From: Maricurvus nonylphenolicus
Lineage (GTDB): Bacteria; Pseudomonadota; Gammaproteobacteria; Pseudomonadales; Cellvibrionaceae
Assembly (NCBI RefSeq): GCF_042854845.1
Contig: NZ_AP031498.1
Span: forward strand, 1,488,001 to 1,552,000
Direction: 5' to 3'
Length of the DNA stretch: 64,000 nucleotides
Shown: piece by piece, positions 7,982-15,996 of the stretch
Layout of the letters: each line of letters starts with the position of its first letter
How positions within the stretch are numbered: position 1 is the first letter of the stretch
The notes under the pieces: generated by a model
Told to the model about the DNA's origin: nothing
What the model saw: the letters and a program-made list of their open reading frames with translations, nothing else
Database searches by the model: none
Made by a program: the position numbers and the translations under genes

Positions 7982-9184
7982 ATGGGACACAATACTTGCA
8001 AGGTAATTCCGTTACTATTTTTCTCTCCGTTATTTTTCTCACACCAATCTGCAGCGGGTGGCTTATGGCTAAATGAATACGGCACTCCGGCCATGGGCCG
8101 GGCTCGCGCCGGAGCGGCGGCCGGCGTAAATGATGCTTCGACCGTACACCATAACCCCGCCACCATGTCTCGCCTTGAGCGGGAGCAGTGGATGGCATCC
8201 GGCGGCATTGTATATTCCAGTGTGGAGTTTGATCTTGAACGTAACAGCCTCGTTAATGGTACGGATGCAGGTGATGATGCCGGCGGCCTGGCACCGGGGG
8301 CATCGGTATTTTATGTAAACCCACATTTTAATGGTCAGTGGAGTTGGGGCATCAGCGCTGCGGCCTTGGCTGGTTCCGTATTGGATTATGACGATAGTTG
8401 GGCCGGTCGATTTCAGGCCACGGAAGTTAATCTGGCAACAGTAGGGGTTGCCCCAGGGTTAAGCTATCAGGTCAATGATTGGTTATCCCTTGGCGCAAAT
8501 CTACAGCTGGTGTATGCCAGGCTGGAAGTGAAACTGGAAGTCCCCATCGTTAATCAGGAAGCAAAGATTGACGGTGACGATACTCGCTTGGGATATGTGT
8601 TGGGCGCCGCCGCTGAGCTGACGCCGCACACTCGTATCGGGTTGGTCTATCAATCAGAACTGGATTTTGAATTTAGTGGTGATGCCAAGCTGCCTGCTGG
8701 CAGTAATGTGGGTGTTGATACGGGATTACCGCTGGCAGCTTATACGCGCCTGGCGCTAACCCATGAGTTAAACGATGCGTTTAATCTGCACGCGACTTGG
8801 GGGTGGGATGATTGGGGCAGCCTCGACAACGTTAATCTGACGACCAACAGTGGTGGGGTAGCGCTGGCGGCCAACTGGGATGACACCTACCACTATGCCC
8901 TGGGGCTTGAATATAAAGCCAGCGCGCAATGGACATTTTCCACCGGTGTGGCCTACGACACCAACCCGGTATCGAAATACGATCGCAATGCCCAGTTGCC
9001 GGTTGATCGGCAGGTGCGCTATGCCTTTGGCGCTCAGTATCAACAGCGCGATAATTTCTCGCTAGGTGGGCAGCTGGTTTATGCCGACCTGGGCAAAGCC
9101 AAAATCGAAGGCCTGGGCTATGGCGGTGAGTTTGAAACCAATCAGGTGTTTTTTATTTCTATCAACGCCAATTGGTGGCTCTAA
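7982..9184 (+). CDS. OmpP1/FadL-family outer-membrane hydrophobic-compound channel
   Basis: A 400-residue outer-membrane beta-barrel of the FadL/TodX/OmpP1 family, which passes long-chain fatty acids or aromatic hydrocarbons through a lateral opening. After a signal peptide of about 25 residues (ending HQSAAGG) comes the plug motif LNEYGTPAMGRARAGAAAGVNDASTVHHNPATM, with the family NPA turn. The rest is amphipathic strands, and the protein ends in an aromatic-rich strand, FFISINANWWL, a typical barrel signal. AGGG lies seven bases before the start. The divergent neighbour is cti, which modifies fatty acids in the same envelope. The transported compound is unknown. Confidence 0.9.
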   Translation: MGHNTCKVIPLLFFSPLFFSHQSAAGGLWLNEYGTPAMGRARAGAAAGVNDASTVHHNPATMSRLEREQWMASGGIVYSSVEFDLERNSLVNGTDAGDDAGGLAPGASVFYVNPHFNGQWSWGISAAALAGSVLDYDDSWAGRFQATEVNLATVGVAPGLSYQVNDWLSLGANLQLVYARLEVKLEVPIVNQEAKIDGDDTRLGYVLGAAAELTPHTRIGLVYQSELDFEFSGDAKLPAGSNVGVDTGLPLAAYTRLALTHELNDAFNLHATWGWDDWGSLDNVNLTTNSGGVALAANWDDTYHYALGLEYKASAQWTFSTGVAYDTNPVSKYDRNAQLPVDRQVRYAFGAQYQQRDNFSLGGQLVYADLGKAKIEGLGYGGEFETNQVFFISINANWWL

Positions 9185-9384
9185 TAGGGCCCAGTAAAGA
9201 GCCCGTAAAACATGAAAGTAACTTGAACGCCAGTATCAAATTGATGTGGCATTAGTGCTTGGACTTTATACAATCTGCGTGTATTCTAGGCGCCAATAAT
9301 CATAACGACGGATCTGGCGGGTAGGGTACTTCTTGGGGATTTCTTAAGAGTTCTTCACCTGCTCCGATATCTAGCGGAGTTGTC

Positions 9385-9855
9385 ATGAAACTAGTTTATC
9401 TCTTCAATAAAGCCAAAACCCTGGCTTTGGGGGCTGTAACAGCTTTCGGATTGGTGGGTTTTGCTCAGGCGGAAGCCGACCTCAATGAGCGCTATCAGGC
9501 AGCCGATGTAGTCGCTCTGGTTAAAATCGTACATGTTCGCGGTCTGGTCAATACGGCCATGAGTATGCCGGGCATGATGGCCGTAGAAGCCTATAACTAC
9601 CATGCAGCAGTGACCCATAACTGGAAGGGCACAAGAGATAACGCCACCGTGGCCTTTATGGTAAGTCTTTCGGACTGTACCCAGCGCTTACAGGAAGAGC
9701 AGGAATACGTGGTATTAAGCCAAGCCAACAAACAGGACCAGCAGCAGAGCTACAGCTGCGATAGTCTGGTACCCAAAGAGCGGGCTGAATCCTTGATGGC
9801 TAATCTGGATGCCTTAAATAGCACTCAAATTGCCCATCAGCTAACTCATCGGTAA
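9385..9855 (+). CDS. Secreted small protein of unknown function, possible netrin/TIMP-like fold
   Basis: 156 residues with a signal peptide cleaved after about residue 30 (VGFAQA-EA). The mature part begins with strands (ADVVALVKIVHV), then THNWKG, a Cys in SLSDCTQRL, EEQEYVVLS, and a second Cys in YSCDSLVP. That spacing of hydrophobic strands, W-K-G and two cysteines resembles bacterial netrin/TIMP-like domain proteins, a tentative comparison. GGAG lies six bases before the start. The 3' end overlaps the convergent fpr gene by 10 bp. Role unknown. Confidence 0.7.
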   Translation: MKLVYLFNKAKTLALGAVTAFGLVGFAQAEADLNERYQAADVVALVKIVHVRGLVNTAMSMPGMMAVEAYNYHAAVTHNWKGTRDNATVAFMVSLSDCTQRLQEEQEYVVLSQANKQDQQQSYSCDSLVPKERAESLMANLDALNSTQIAHQLTHR

Positions 9856-10604
9856 ATCTCCGATGTGATTTGGCCTGGGGCCCGGCGACGATTTTTCGCC
9901 AGCCCTCGGGTCTGTAGCAGGCCTGTCATCTCTCGCACCATATCCGGATGACCACACAGCATCACCTGCGTTTGATCTGCCCCTATCTGCAAGCCCGCAC
10001 TATCTTCCAGCCAGCCTGACTTTAATGCCTCTGTAACACGTTGCGTGTAAGCACCCACTACCGTTTCGCGGGTAATGGTGTAGAGGACCTGCAACCGCCC
10101 CGGGTATTGGGACTGCAATTGTGCCAGCAGCGCGGAATAGGTTTTATCGGCCAGTTGTTTGATGCCATGGACGAGTACTATTTGTTGATAATCCTGCCAG
10201 GGCCGCGGGGTTTGCAGTATTGACAGGAAGGGGCCAATACCGGTGCCGGTGGCGATTAGCCAGAGCTGTTGGGCTTTTGGCACTTCATCCAGTGTAAAGA
10301 AGCCATTGCCTTGGCCTGTGGCCCAAAGCTGGTCACCTTCCTGTAGATCGAACAGTGGGCGGGAAAGAGGGCCATCGGGGACGCGGTTAAAATAGATTTC
10401 CCAGCGCTCATCGGTTGGCGCATTGACCAGTGAATAGGGGCGGGCGACAAATTCTTTCTCTCCGTCTACCTCTACTTCCAGACCAACGCGGATAAATTGT
10501 CCGGCCTGAATCTTTGGCTGCTGTGGCGGCTCAAACCACAGAGTGCAAAGATCTTCGGTCCATTGCTGGCGCTGCAAGATGGTACAGGGTTGTCCTTTAT
10601 CCAT
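9846..10604 (-). CDS. fpr: Ferredoxin/flavodoxin-NADP+ reductase
   Basis: A 252-residue FAD enzyme that passes electrons between NADPH and ferredoxin or flavodoxin in the cytosol, linked to oxidative-stress and Fe-S repair. Visible features are FAD-binding RPYSLVNAP near residue 53, GNGFFTLDEVP near 100, the NADP-binding ATGTGIGPFLSIL near 117, LVHGIK near 145 and MLCGHPDMVREM near 213. The C terminus is TSEIYR; a terminal aromatic near FAD is typical for bacterial Fpr. It is monocistronic, convergent with the small secreted protein and overlapping its end. Confidence 0.93.
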   Translation of the reverse strand: MDKGQPCTILQRQQWTEDLCTLWFEPPQQPKIQAGQFIRVGLEVEVDGEKEFVARPYSLVNAPTDERWEIYFNRVPDGPLSRPLFDLQEGDQLWATGQGNGFFTLDEVPKAQQLWLIATGTGIGPFLSILQTPRPWQDYQQIVLVHGIKQLADKTYSALLAQLQSQYPGRLQVLYTITRETVVGAYTQRVTEALKSGWLEDSAGLQIGADQTQVMLCGHPDMVREMTGLLQTRGLAKNRRRAPGQITSEIYR

Positions 10605-10694
10605 AGCTATTGGTCGCTTATACCCGGTATCTATTGATTATGGACGATAGGCTTGAGTCTTGGAGGGAAATCGGGCACTGTGCGGCGCCTGTAC

Positions 10695-10719
10695 CCCTTT
10701 CCCCGGGTAGGGGAAAGGG
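10695..10719. repeat. Intergenic perfect hairpin with a 10-bp GC-rich stem
   Basis: CCCTTTCCCC and GGGGAAAGGG flank a 5-base loop (GGGTA) in the 242-bp gap between fpr and rsmJ. There is no T-run beside it, so it is more likely a dispersed repeat fragment than a terminator. Nothing else is evident in this gap; the 63-codon frame across it has no family likeness. Confidence 0.45.
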
Positions 10720-10846
10720 TGGCGTTTATTCCTCGGAGAAGGATATGGCTGCCCTGGTAAGGGCGACGAGTTCAACATCCCTGTTAAATCATCCATTATG
10801 ATCTCGTCTTAATTAGGTTATCGTCGCGAGCTTAGCTTTCTACAAT

Positions 10847-11668
10847 ATGAATCTGATCTTAGAAAATAATGCTCTGGCCATTATTTGTAATAATCCGGCC
10901 ATTGAGGACAGGGCTAAGGCCCTGGCTGAGCAGATGCAGCTGCCGCTTTTGGATACGCCCGCAAAATATTTGTCTGAGCCCGCGCAGGTACTTGTGGTCG
11001 ATGAGACGGGCATTGCCCTACAGGCGACGGGTCGCAAGGCACCTGGACCTATCCGTGTAGATTTCACCGCCGGTGGCGCCAATCATCGACGCAAGTTTGG
11101 TGGTGGCAAGGGCCAGATGATTGCCAAGGCTGTGGGTCGCAAAGGCAAATTTGCCCCCCATGTGCTGGATGCCACTGCAGGCCTGGGTGGTGATGCCTTT
11201 GTTCTTGCCTGCCTGGGTTGTCGTATGAGCTTGCATGAGCGCTCACCGGTAGTTCACCAGCTACTGGCCGATGGCCTGGAGCGAGGCCGAGCCTGGGCTG
11301 CTTTAAATGACCCGGAGCTGGCCGATATCCTGGCACGTATGCAGTTACAGCAAACGGACAGTTTGCAGCACCTGGCTGCCTTTGAGGATGCAGAGGATAA
11401 ACCGGATGTGGTGTATCTGGATCCTATGTTCCCAGAGCGCAGCAAATCGGCCAGTGTGAAAAAAGAAATGGTGGCGTTTCATTCATTGGTGGGAAAAGAT
11501 CCAGATGCTGACGGTCTGCTTGAGTTGGCACTGGCAGCTGCGAAGTATCGGGTAGTGGTAAAGCGCCCGGCCAAGGCACCGTTTTTGGCGGATGCACAAC
11601 CGAGCTATCAGTTGCAGGGTAAGTCGAGTCGGTTTGATATTTATACGATTAAGAAGATGCCGGAGTGA
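10847..11668 (+). CDS. rsmJ: 16S rRNA (guanine1516-N2)-methyltransferase
   Basis: 273 residues of the RsmJ (YhiQ) family, which methylates G1516 of 16S rRNA with S-adenosylmethionine. The markers are IRVDFTAGGANHRRKFGGGKGQMIAKAVG near residues 70-100, the SAM-binding VLDATAGLGGDAFVLA near 105-120, the acidic end of the next strand with LHERSPVVHQLL, and VVYLDPMFPERSKSA near 185, the N6/N2-type catalytic DPMFP. A basic segment, VVKRPAKAPFL, precedes the C terminus. The length fits the family. No strong ribosome site is visible before the ATG. Confidence 0.95.
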   Translation: MNLILENNALAIICNNPAIEDRAKALAEQMQLPLLDTPAKYLSEPAQVLVVDETGIALQATGRKAPGPIRVDFTAGGANHRRKFGGGKGQMIAKAVGRKGKFAPHVLDATAGLGGDAFVLACLGCRMSLHERSPVVHQLLADGLERGRAWAALNDPELADILARMQLQQTDSLQHLAAFEDAEDKPDVVYLDPMFPERSKSASVKKEMVAFHSLVGKDPDADGLLELALAAAKYRVVVKRPAKAPFLADAQPSYQLQGKSSRFDIYTIKKMPE

Positions 11669-11713
11669 TGCTTTTTAAGAGCCCGTACTTCAAATTCCAT
11701 TCCTTACTCTATT

Positions 11714-11807
11714 AATGTCATTCCCGCGCAGGCGGGAATCCAGTGGCCTTCGCCATGGCACAAGGTACCTAAAGACACTGGATTCCTGCCTGCGCAGGAA
11801 TGACATT
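11714..11807. repeat. REP-like paired-hairpin element, copy 1
   Basis: A 94-bp unit with 31-bp inverted ends (11714-11744 and 11777-11807) that differ at two positions. Each end itself folds as ATTCC(C)-N8-(G)GGAAT around GCGCAGGC, and inside it comes CCAGT. A degenerate half copy follows at 11877-11894 (TTCCC-N8-GGGAA, then TGACGTT). The same core recurs at 14249-14339 and 18329-18464. The ATTCCC-N8-GGGAAT core resembles the Neisseria dRS3 pattern and similar REPs of gammaproteobacteria. It fills most of the gap between rsmJ and the next gene. Confidence 0.85.
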
Positions 11808-11948
11808 AAGAAATTAGGTGCAACTCCCAAACTATCTGGATACCCAAAGCACTCACTACGTTCGCGGGGCAGACTCTTCCCGCCTGCGCGGGAATGACGT
11901 TAACAGAGTGAGGGTTGGTGTCCTGATGTGTCAGCACTTGGCAAATTT

Positions 11949-12221
11949 CTATTTATCGTTAATAAACGACACAATCCGAATAATCAACATCCGAATCTGC
12001 GCCGTCATCCCCATCACAAAACCAACCCCCAACACCAGCAAACCAACCAGCATCACCACCTCCTGCATCACCGATTCAGGCAGGGTCTGATAAGCCATAT
12101 ACACAATCACCAGCCCCACAAAAAACAACGCCAAGCCCAAACGAAAGGTCTTAAACACCTGTTTAAGCGGCACACTGTAGTGATTTTTGAGCAGTTGTTT
12201 TATCTGGGAAAGGCTAGGCAT
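11949..12221 (-). CDS. Small inner-membrane protein, two predicted helices
   Basis: 90 residues: a basic N-terminal part (KQLLKNHYSVPLKQVFKTFRLG), a hydrophobic helix at about 29-47 (LALFFVGLVIVYMAY), a short acidic loop (LPESVMQE) and a second helix at about 55-72 (VVMLVGLLVLGVGFVMGM), ending INDK. No family is recognised. The opposite-strand frame here is His/Pro-rich and is a shadow. It shares an upstream region with the divergent hemerythrin gene. Confidence 0.65.
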   Translation of the reverse strand: MPSLSQIKQLLKNHYSVPLKQVFKTFRLGLALFFVGLVIVYMAYQTLPESVMQEVVMLVGLLVLGVGFVMGMTAQIRMLIIRIVSFINDK

Positions 12222-12324
12222 GGTCTATTGTGGTGCAGTTTTTAGTGCCATAAAGCATATCAAATTTGCTACTTAAAATAAGCTGTTCAAATTGTGTGGA
12301 ATTTGACAATTCTCGATAGCCTGC

Positions 12325-12338
12325 TTGATTTGGGTCAA
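12325..12338 (+). promoter_or_regulatory. FNR/ANR-type box upstream of hemerythrin gene
   Basis: TTGATTTGGGTCAA matches the FNR/ANR consensus TTGAT-N4-ATCAA with one difference (G for A). Its centre is 78 bp before the hemerythrin start, which puts a class II start site near 12373 and a weak TAAGCT -10 near 12361. Oxygen-responsive control is inferred. The same spacing variant occurs before hemN. Confidence 0.6.
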
Positions 12339-12409
12339 GAGTGCACTTTATGGCTTGGCCTAAGCTGAACAAGAGGTCGCCTATTTCGAAAAGGTGCGGG
12401 AGAAATATT

Positions 12410-12988
12410 ATGCATGCTATTGAAAAGCAGCTGTACAGGGATCACTACCACCTACAGCGCCTGCTTGAACATTTGGATCAAGAGGTGCGGAACTACGAGT
12501 GTGGTATGGCAAGTTCAGTTGAGTTGCCGTTAATACTCGACACACTGGATTATATTCGTTTTTATCCGGAACGCTGGCATCACCCGATGGAAGATAAAAT
12601 CTTTGATCGCATTATGGCCAAGCACCCACCGGAAGCAGAGTTCGTCAATCAAGTGCAATTGGAGCACCAGCAGTTGGCGCAGTTAACCCGTTATATGACG
12701 CAGTTATTTGATGCGGTTGCCAATGATTGTATTGTGCCTGTATCCGAGCTGGTGCGTACCACACGGGAATTTATCCAGCGTCAACGTTCGCATATCGATC
12801 GGGAAAATGAGCTGGTCTATCCGTTGATGGAGAAGTATCTGACCGAAGCCGATTGGGAAGAGTTGGAAGCGGAAATTGCTGTGGAGCAGGACCCTCTGTT
12901 TGATGCCCCACTAAAAGCGGATTATCAAAACCTGTTTATGCGGGTAGTGGACGGTAACAGTAAAGGTGGAGCCCAGGCGTTTCAATAA
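12410..12988 (+). CDS. Hemerythrin-like di-iron domain protein
   Basis: 192 residues of one all-helical hemerythrin HHE-type domain that binds a diiron centre and senses or carries O2, NO or iron. The metal ligands appear in order: H12/H14 in RDHYHLQRLLEHL, H57 with E61 in RWHHPMEDKIFD, a His in LEHQQLAQLT, and HIDRENELVYP with the late His/Glu. The start at 12410 has GGGAG seven bases upstream; the frame open from 12341 has no ribosome site. The FNR/ANR-type box upstream suggests induction under low oxygen. Exact role (NO defence, iron or O2 sensing) is open. Confidence 0.85.
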   Translation: MHAIEKQLYRDHYHLQRLLEHLDQEVRNYECGMASSVELPLILDTLDYIRFYPERWHHPMEDKIFDRIMAKHPPEAEFVNQVQLEHQQLAQLTRYMTQLFDAVANDCIVPVSELVRTTREFIQRQRSHIDRENELVYPLMEKYLTEADWEELEAEIAVEQDPLFDAPLKADYQNLFMRVVDGNSKGGAQAFQ

Positions 12989-12995
12989 CGCCTGG
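12973..12995. terminator. Hairpin over the hemerythrin stop codon, between convergent genes
   Basis: CCAGGCGTT-TCAAT-AACGCCTGG is a perfect 9-bp stem with a 5-base loop that includes the TAA stop. It separates the convergent hemerythrin and moaE genes. It lacks a strong T-run, so termination is probable but not certain. Confidence 0.5.
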
Positions 12996-13011
12996 AACTC
13001 TTAACGAAAAA

Positions 13012-13470
13012 TTATTTGGTTAACTCATTCCAGCGATCAGCAGCGCTGGTATCACTATCGCGGGCATCGACCCAGCGACCACCCTCGGGCGTTTGTTCTT
13101 TTTTCCAGAACGGCGCCTGGGTTTTCAAAAAGTCCATGATAAATTCACAGGCGGCAAAGGCTTCGCCACGGTGTGCGCTGGACACGCCAACAAAAACAAT
13201 TTGATCCGAAGGGTGCATTTCACCAATACGGTGTATCACGCGTATACCGTTTAAGGTCCAGCGTTCGCGGGCTTGATCGCAAATCCCCTGCAAGACTTTT
13301 TCAGTCATGCCTGGATAGTGTTCCAGAAACAGGGAAGAGACATCATCACCTTCGTTAAAGTCCCGCACCAGACCAACAAAAGTCACAATGGCACCAATGG
13401 CTGGGCAATCCTGACGAAGTGCTTCGTATTCGGTGTTTAGATCAAAGTCTTCGTTCTGTACAAGAATCAT
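13012..13470 (-). CDS. moaE: Molybdopterin synthase catalytic subunit
   Basis: 152 residues. MoaE binds the thiocarboxylated MoaD tail and inserts sulfur into precursor Z to form molybdopterin. Family features are GAIVTFVGLVRDFNEG near residue 27, LFLEHYPGMTEKVL near 47, RIGEMHPSDQIVFVGVSSAHRGEAFAACEFIMDFLKTQAPFWKKE near 80-120, with the HRG arginine and the Lys residues of the active site, and a final WVDARD. The start lies 2 bp past the moaD stop and its ribosome site (GGAGG) sits within the moaD end, so translation is coupled. Confidence 0.97.
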   Translation of the reverse strand: MILVQNEDFDLNTEYEALRQDCPAIGAIVTFVGLVRDFNEGDDVSSLFLEHYPGMTEKVLQGICDQARERWTLNGIRVIHRIGEMHPSDQIVFVGVSSAHRGEAFAACEFIMDFLKTQAPFWKKEQTPEGGRWVDARDSDTSAADRWNELTK

Positions 13471-13472
13471 GA

Positions 13473-13724
13473 TTAGCCTCCAGTAACGGGAGGGAAAAAC
13501 GCCACTTCTTCATCACCGTTAAGCGGGGTGTCTTCGTTAACCACTTCCTGATTAACGGCGATAAAAATACCTTTGGCGGTTAAAGCTTGTTGCCACTGCT
13601 CGCCCCGTTCACACAGCAGGTCGCGCAGCTGGCCAACATTATTGATCTCGGCTGGCAGTTCCAGACTTTCTTTATCCTGACCCAGTTGGTCGTGAAGGCG
13701 GGCAAAATATAAAATCGTTAACAT
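13473..13724 (-). CDS. moaD: Molybdopterin synthase sulfur-carrier subunit
   Basis: 83 residues of the ubiquitin-like sulfur carrier. It begins LTILYFARLHDQLG and ends EEVAFFPPVTGG; the terminal Gly-Gly is thiocarboxylated by MoeB. The gene is in the moaC-moaD-moaE operon, 21 bp after moaC and 2 bp before moaE. Enzymes for the first step (MoaA) are not in the window. Confidence 0.97.
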   Translation of the reverse strand: MLTILYFARLHDQLGQDKESLELPAEINNVGQLRDLLCERGEQWQQALTAKGIFIAVNQEVVNEDTPLNGDEEVAFFPPVTGG

Positions 13725-13745
13725 CTCTAATTCCTACTTCTTTTC

Positions 13746-14225
13746 TTACGACTCTGCAGTCCAGTGGCCAGACTTACCGCCTTGCTTTTCGAGCAGGCGG
13801 GTTTGTTCAATTACCATACCTTTATCTACGGCTTTACACATATCGTAGATGGTCAGTGCTGCTACAGAGGCCGCGGTCAGGGCTTCCATTTCAACACCGG
13901 TCTGGCCGCGCAGTTTACAGGTGCTTTCAATGCGTACGCGATTGTTTTCCGGCTCGGCTGTCAGTTCCACCTTTACGGAAGTCAGCATCAGCGGGTGGCA
14001 CAGGGGAATCAGGTTGGAGCACTGCTTGGCTGCCTGGATACCGGCAATACGTGCCACGGCAAAGACATCGCCTTTTTTATGGCCGCCACTGGTAATCAGC
14101 TCCAGGGTTTCCGGGGTCATGGAGATATAGGCTTCGGCGGTGGCCTGGCGCTGGGTATCGTCTTTAGTGCCAACGTCCACCATATGGGCGTGGCCTTGGC
14201 TGTCTAGATGAGTGAGTTTGGACAT
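13746..14225 (-). CDS. moaC: Cyclic pyranopterin monophosphate synthase
   Basis: 159 residues. MoaC converts the MoaA product (3',8-cH2GTP) to cPMP in molybdenum cofactor synthesis. Features are LTHLDSQGHAHMVDVGTKDDTQRQATAEAYI at the start, GDVFAVARIAGIQAAKQCSNLIPLCHPL near 50-80 with the catalytic Lys and His, and GVEMEALTAASVAALTIYDMCKAVDKGM near 110-140. The first gene of a tight moaCDE operon. Upstream is a REP-like element and the divergent-facing hemN promoter side is beyond it. Confidence 0.97.
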   Translation of the reverse strand: MSKLTHLDSQGHAHMVDVGTKDDTQRQATAEAYISMTPETLELITSGGHKKGDVFAVARIAGIQAAKQCSNLIPLCHPLMLTSVKVELTAEPENNRVRIESTCKLRGQTGVEMEALTAASVAALTIYDMCKAVDKGMVIEQTRLLEKQGGKSGHWTAES

Positions 14226-14248
14226 AGTTAACTAATTCTTTCTAGCAC

Positions 14249-14339
14249 CGCCATTCCCGCGCACGCGGGAATCCAGAGCTACGAAGTGCTTTCATGAGCG
14301 TTGGTAGGGCACTGGATTCCCGTTTTCACGGGAATGGCG
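14249..14339. repeat. REP-like paired-hairpin element, copy 2
   Basis: Inverted ends at 14249-14276 and 14312-14339, each with the ATTCCCG...CGGGAAT or ATTCCCG...CGGGAAT-type hairpin, flank a 35-bp middle. The outer bases are CGCC and GGCG, as in copy 3, and TGTC/GACA-like in copy 1. It sits between moaC and hemN. Confidence 0.85.
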
Positions 14340-14444
14340 AATGGGTTTTGTGCGTATAGCGATTGGTCGCGTTACGTTCATTGTCTGAGCTTAGTTTACT
14401 AGACTCTTCGCACGTTTGTCAGAACTATATAGCCCCTTCATAGC

Positions 14445-15872
14445 CTAAATGATCTTAGAATAACGCACCGGCTCCACCTCACCTGGCATCTTGACGGCCT
14501 GCCGACTATTCGGATTCAGATAAGCATCAAAAGCCATACAAATCCTACGGATAAGCAAGCGCCCATCGTCAGTGACTTTTAAGTAACTGGGGGTGAGTTT
14601 CACCAATCCATCCACCGCAAAATCAGCTAACTGATCCAGCTCATCGGCAAAGTATTCGCAGAAATCGAGCTCCAGTTTTTGGCTCATGTGTCTGAAATTA
14701 ACTTCGAAGTTGCAGATCAATTGGTTGATCACCGTTTGGCGAACCAGATCATCTTTACTCAGTACAATGCCTTTGTTGATCGGTGTCAGGCCTTTATCAA
14801 GTGCGGCACTGTAGGACGGAATATCTTTAAAATTCTGCACAAAAATATTGTCAATCGCACTGATAGAAGAAACCCCCATCGCTAACATATCGCAGTTACC
14901 GTGGGTGGCATAACCCTGGAAGTTACGTTGCAGCTCACCGTGCTCCTGGGCGATGGTTAAGTCATCATCCGGTTTGGCAAAGTGATCCATACCGATATAG
15001 ACATAGCCGGCTTCGGTTAACTGATTAATGGCGGTTTCCAAAATTTTCAGTTTTTCTTCCGCGCTGGGTAATGCATTTTCATCCATCTGTTTTTGAGTTT
15101 TAAACAGATGCGGCATATGGGCGTAGTTAAACAGGGACAGGCGATCAGGGTTCAGTACAATCACTTGCGCCAGGGTACGGCTTACGCTCTCTACCGACTG
15201 ATGTGGCAAGCCGTAAATTAAATCCATACTCAGTGAGTGAAACTTCTCTTCGCGAGCCACATCCACCAGCGCTTTTACTTCTTCAACACTGTTGAAACGG
15301 TTAACGGCTTTTTGCACTTGTGGATCAAAATCCTGCACGCCCATGCTCAGGCGATTAAAGCCTAACTCACGCAATACGCGCAGTGTTTCTGGCGTGGTTC
15401 CGCCGGGGTGAATCTCAATAGAGTATTCGCCGCTGTCATCATCCAGCAGGTTAAAGTGTTTGCGGGTAGCGGCCATCAGCTCACGCTTTTCATCGTCACT
15501 GATATAGGTAGGTGTACCGCCACCCCAGTGCAGCTGGTTAACCGGGCGACTGCTGTCAAACTGGGCGGCGCGCAGTTCAATCTCTTTTAACAGACTGTCC
15601 AGGTAAGGGCGCGCACGCGCCTTATTGGCTGTGACAATCTTGTTGCAACCACAGTAGTAACAAATGGTGTCACAGAACGGGATATGGAAGTACAGAGACA
15701 GTGGGCGGCCGCTGGTATTGCTGCGCGCTATCGCAGCTTCAACATCCATCTCACTAAAGCCTTCACGAAACTGCGGTGCAGTCGGGTAAGAGGTATAGCG
15801 AGGACCAGAAAGATCGTAACGGCGGATCAGTTCACGGTTCCAGTGAATATGGGACGGTTTATTGGGGAGCAT
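14445..15872 (-). CDS. hemN: Oxygen-independent coproporphyrinogen III oxidase (radical SAM)
   Basis: 475 residues. HemN decarboxylates coproporphyrinogen III to protoporphyrinogen IX without oxygen, in heme synthesis. The cluster motif is CDTICYYCGC near residue 60 (Cys-x3-Cys-x2-Cys), within YFHIPFC; then LHWGGGTPTYIS near 110, SIEIHPGGTTPETL near 145, LGFNRLSMGVQDFDPQVQKAVNR near 165, and FSMDLIYGLPHQ-like residues near 215. The N-terminal RYDLSGPRYTSYPTA is typical of true HemN rather than HemW. An FNR/ANR-type box lies 71 bp upstream, which fits anaerobic induction known for hemN in Pseudomonas. Confidence 0.97.
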   Translation of the reverse strand: MLPNKPSHIHWNRELIRRYDLSGPRYTSYPTAPQFREGFSEMDVEAAIARSNTSGRPLSLYFHIPFCDTICYYCGCNKIVTANKARARPYLDSLLKEIELRAAQFDSSRPVNQLHWGGGTPTYISDDEKRELMAATRKHFNLLDDDSGEYSIEIHPGGTTPETLRVLRELGFNRLSMGVQDFDPQVQKAVNRFNSVEEVKALVDVAREEKFHSLSMDLIYGLPHQSVESVSRTLAQVIVLNPDRLSLFNYAHMPHLFKTQKQMDENALPSAEEKLKILETAINQLTEAGYVYIGMDHFAKPDDDLTIAQEHGELQRNFQGYATHGNCDMLAMGVSSISAIDNIFVQNFKDIPSYSAALDKGLTPINKGIVLSKDDLVRQTVINQLICNFEVNFRHMSQKLELDFCEYFADELDQLADFAVDGLVKLTPSYLKVTDDGRLLIRRICMAFDAYLNPNSRQAVKMPGEVEPVRYSKII

Positions 15873-15942
15873 GGCGGCTATCTTGCTGATTTATGTAGGT
15901 TTTTTGATACCTGTAGTGTCTCATAGCCGCGCGCTAGGGGTT

Positions 15943-15956
15943 TTGATGCAGGTCAA
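15943..15956 (-). promoter_or_regulatory. FNR/ANR-type box upstream of hemN
   Basis: TTGATGCAGGTCAA matches TTGAT-N4-ATCAA except for G in place of the third-part A. Its centre is about 77 bp before the hemN start, allowing a class II promoter with a short leader. hemN is an established ANR/FNR target in relatives, which supports the call. Confidence 0.65.
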
Positions 15957-15996
15957 GCGGTTCCGATTGGTCAACAAGCGGTCGTCAAAATGTCAT

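Noticed and set aside
10610..10801. 63-codon open frame between fpr and rsmJ
   Set aside because: No ribosome site, low-complexity sequence and it runs across a hairpin; not a credible gene.
11928..12245. Plus-strand frame rich in His, Pro and Asn (HHPHHKTNPQHQQ)
   Set aside because: It is the antisense of a sensible two-helix membrane protein; the bias comes from Val/Leu/Gly codons read backward.
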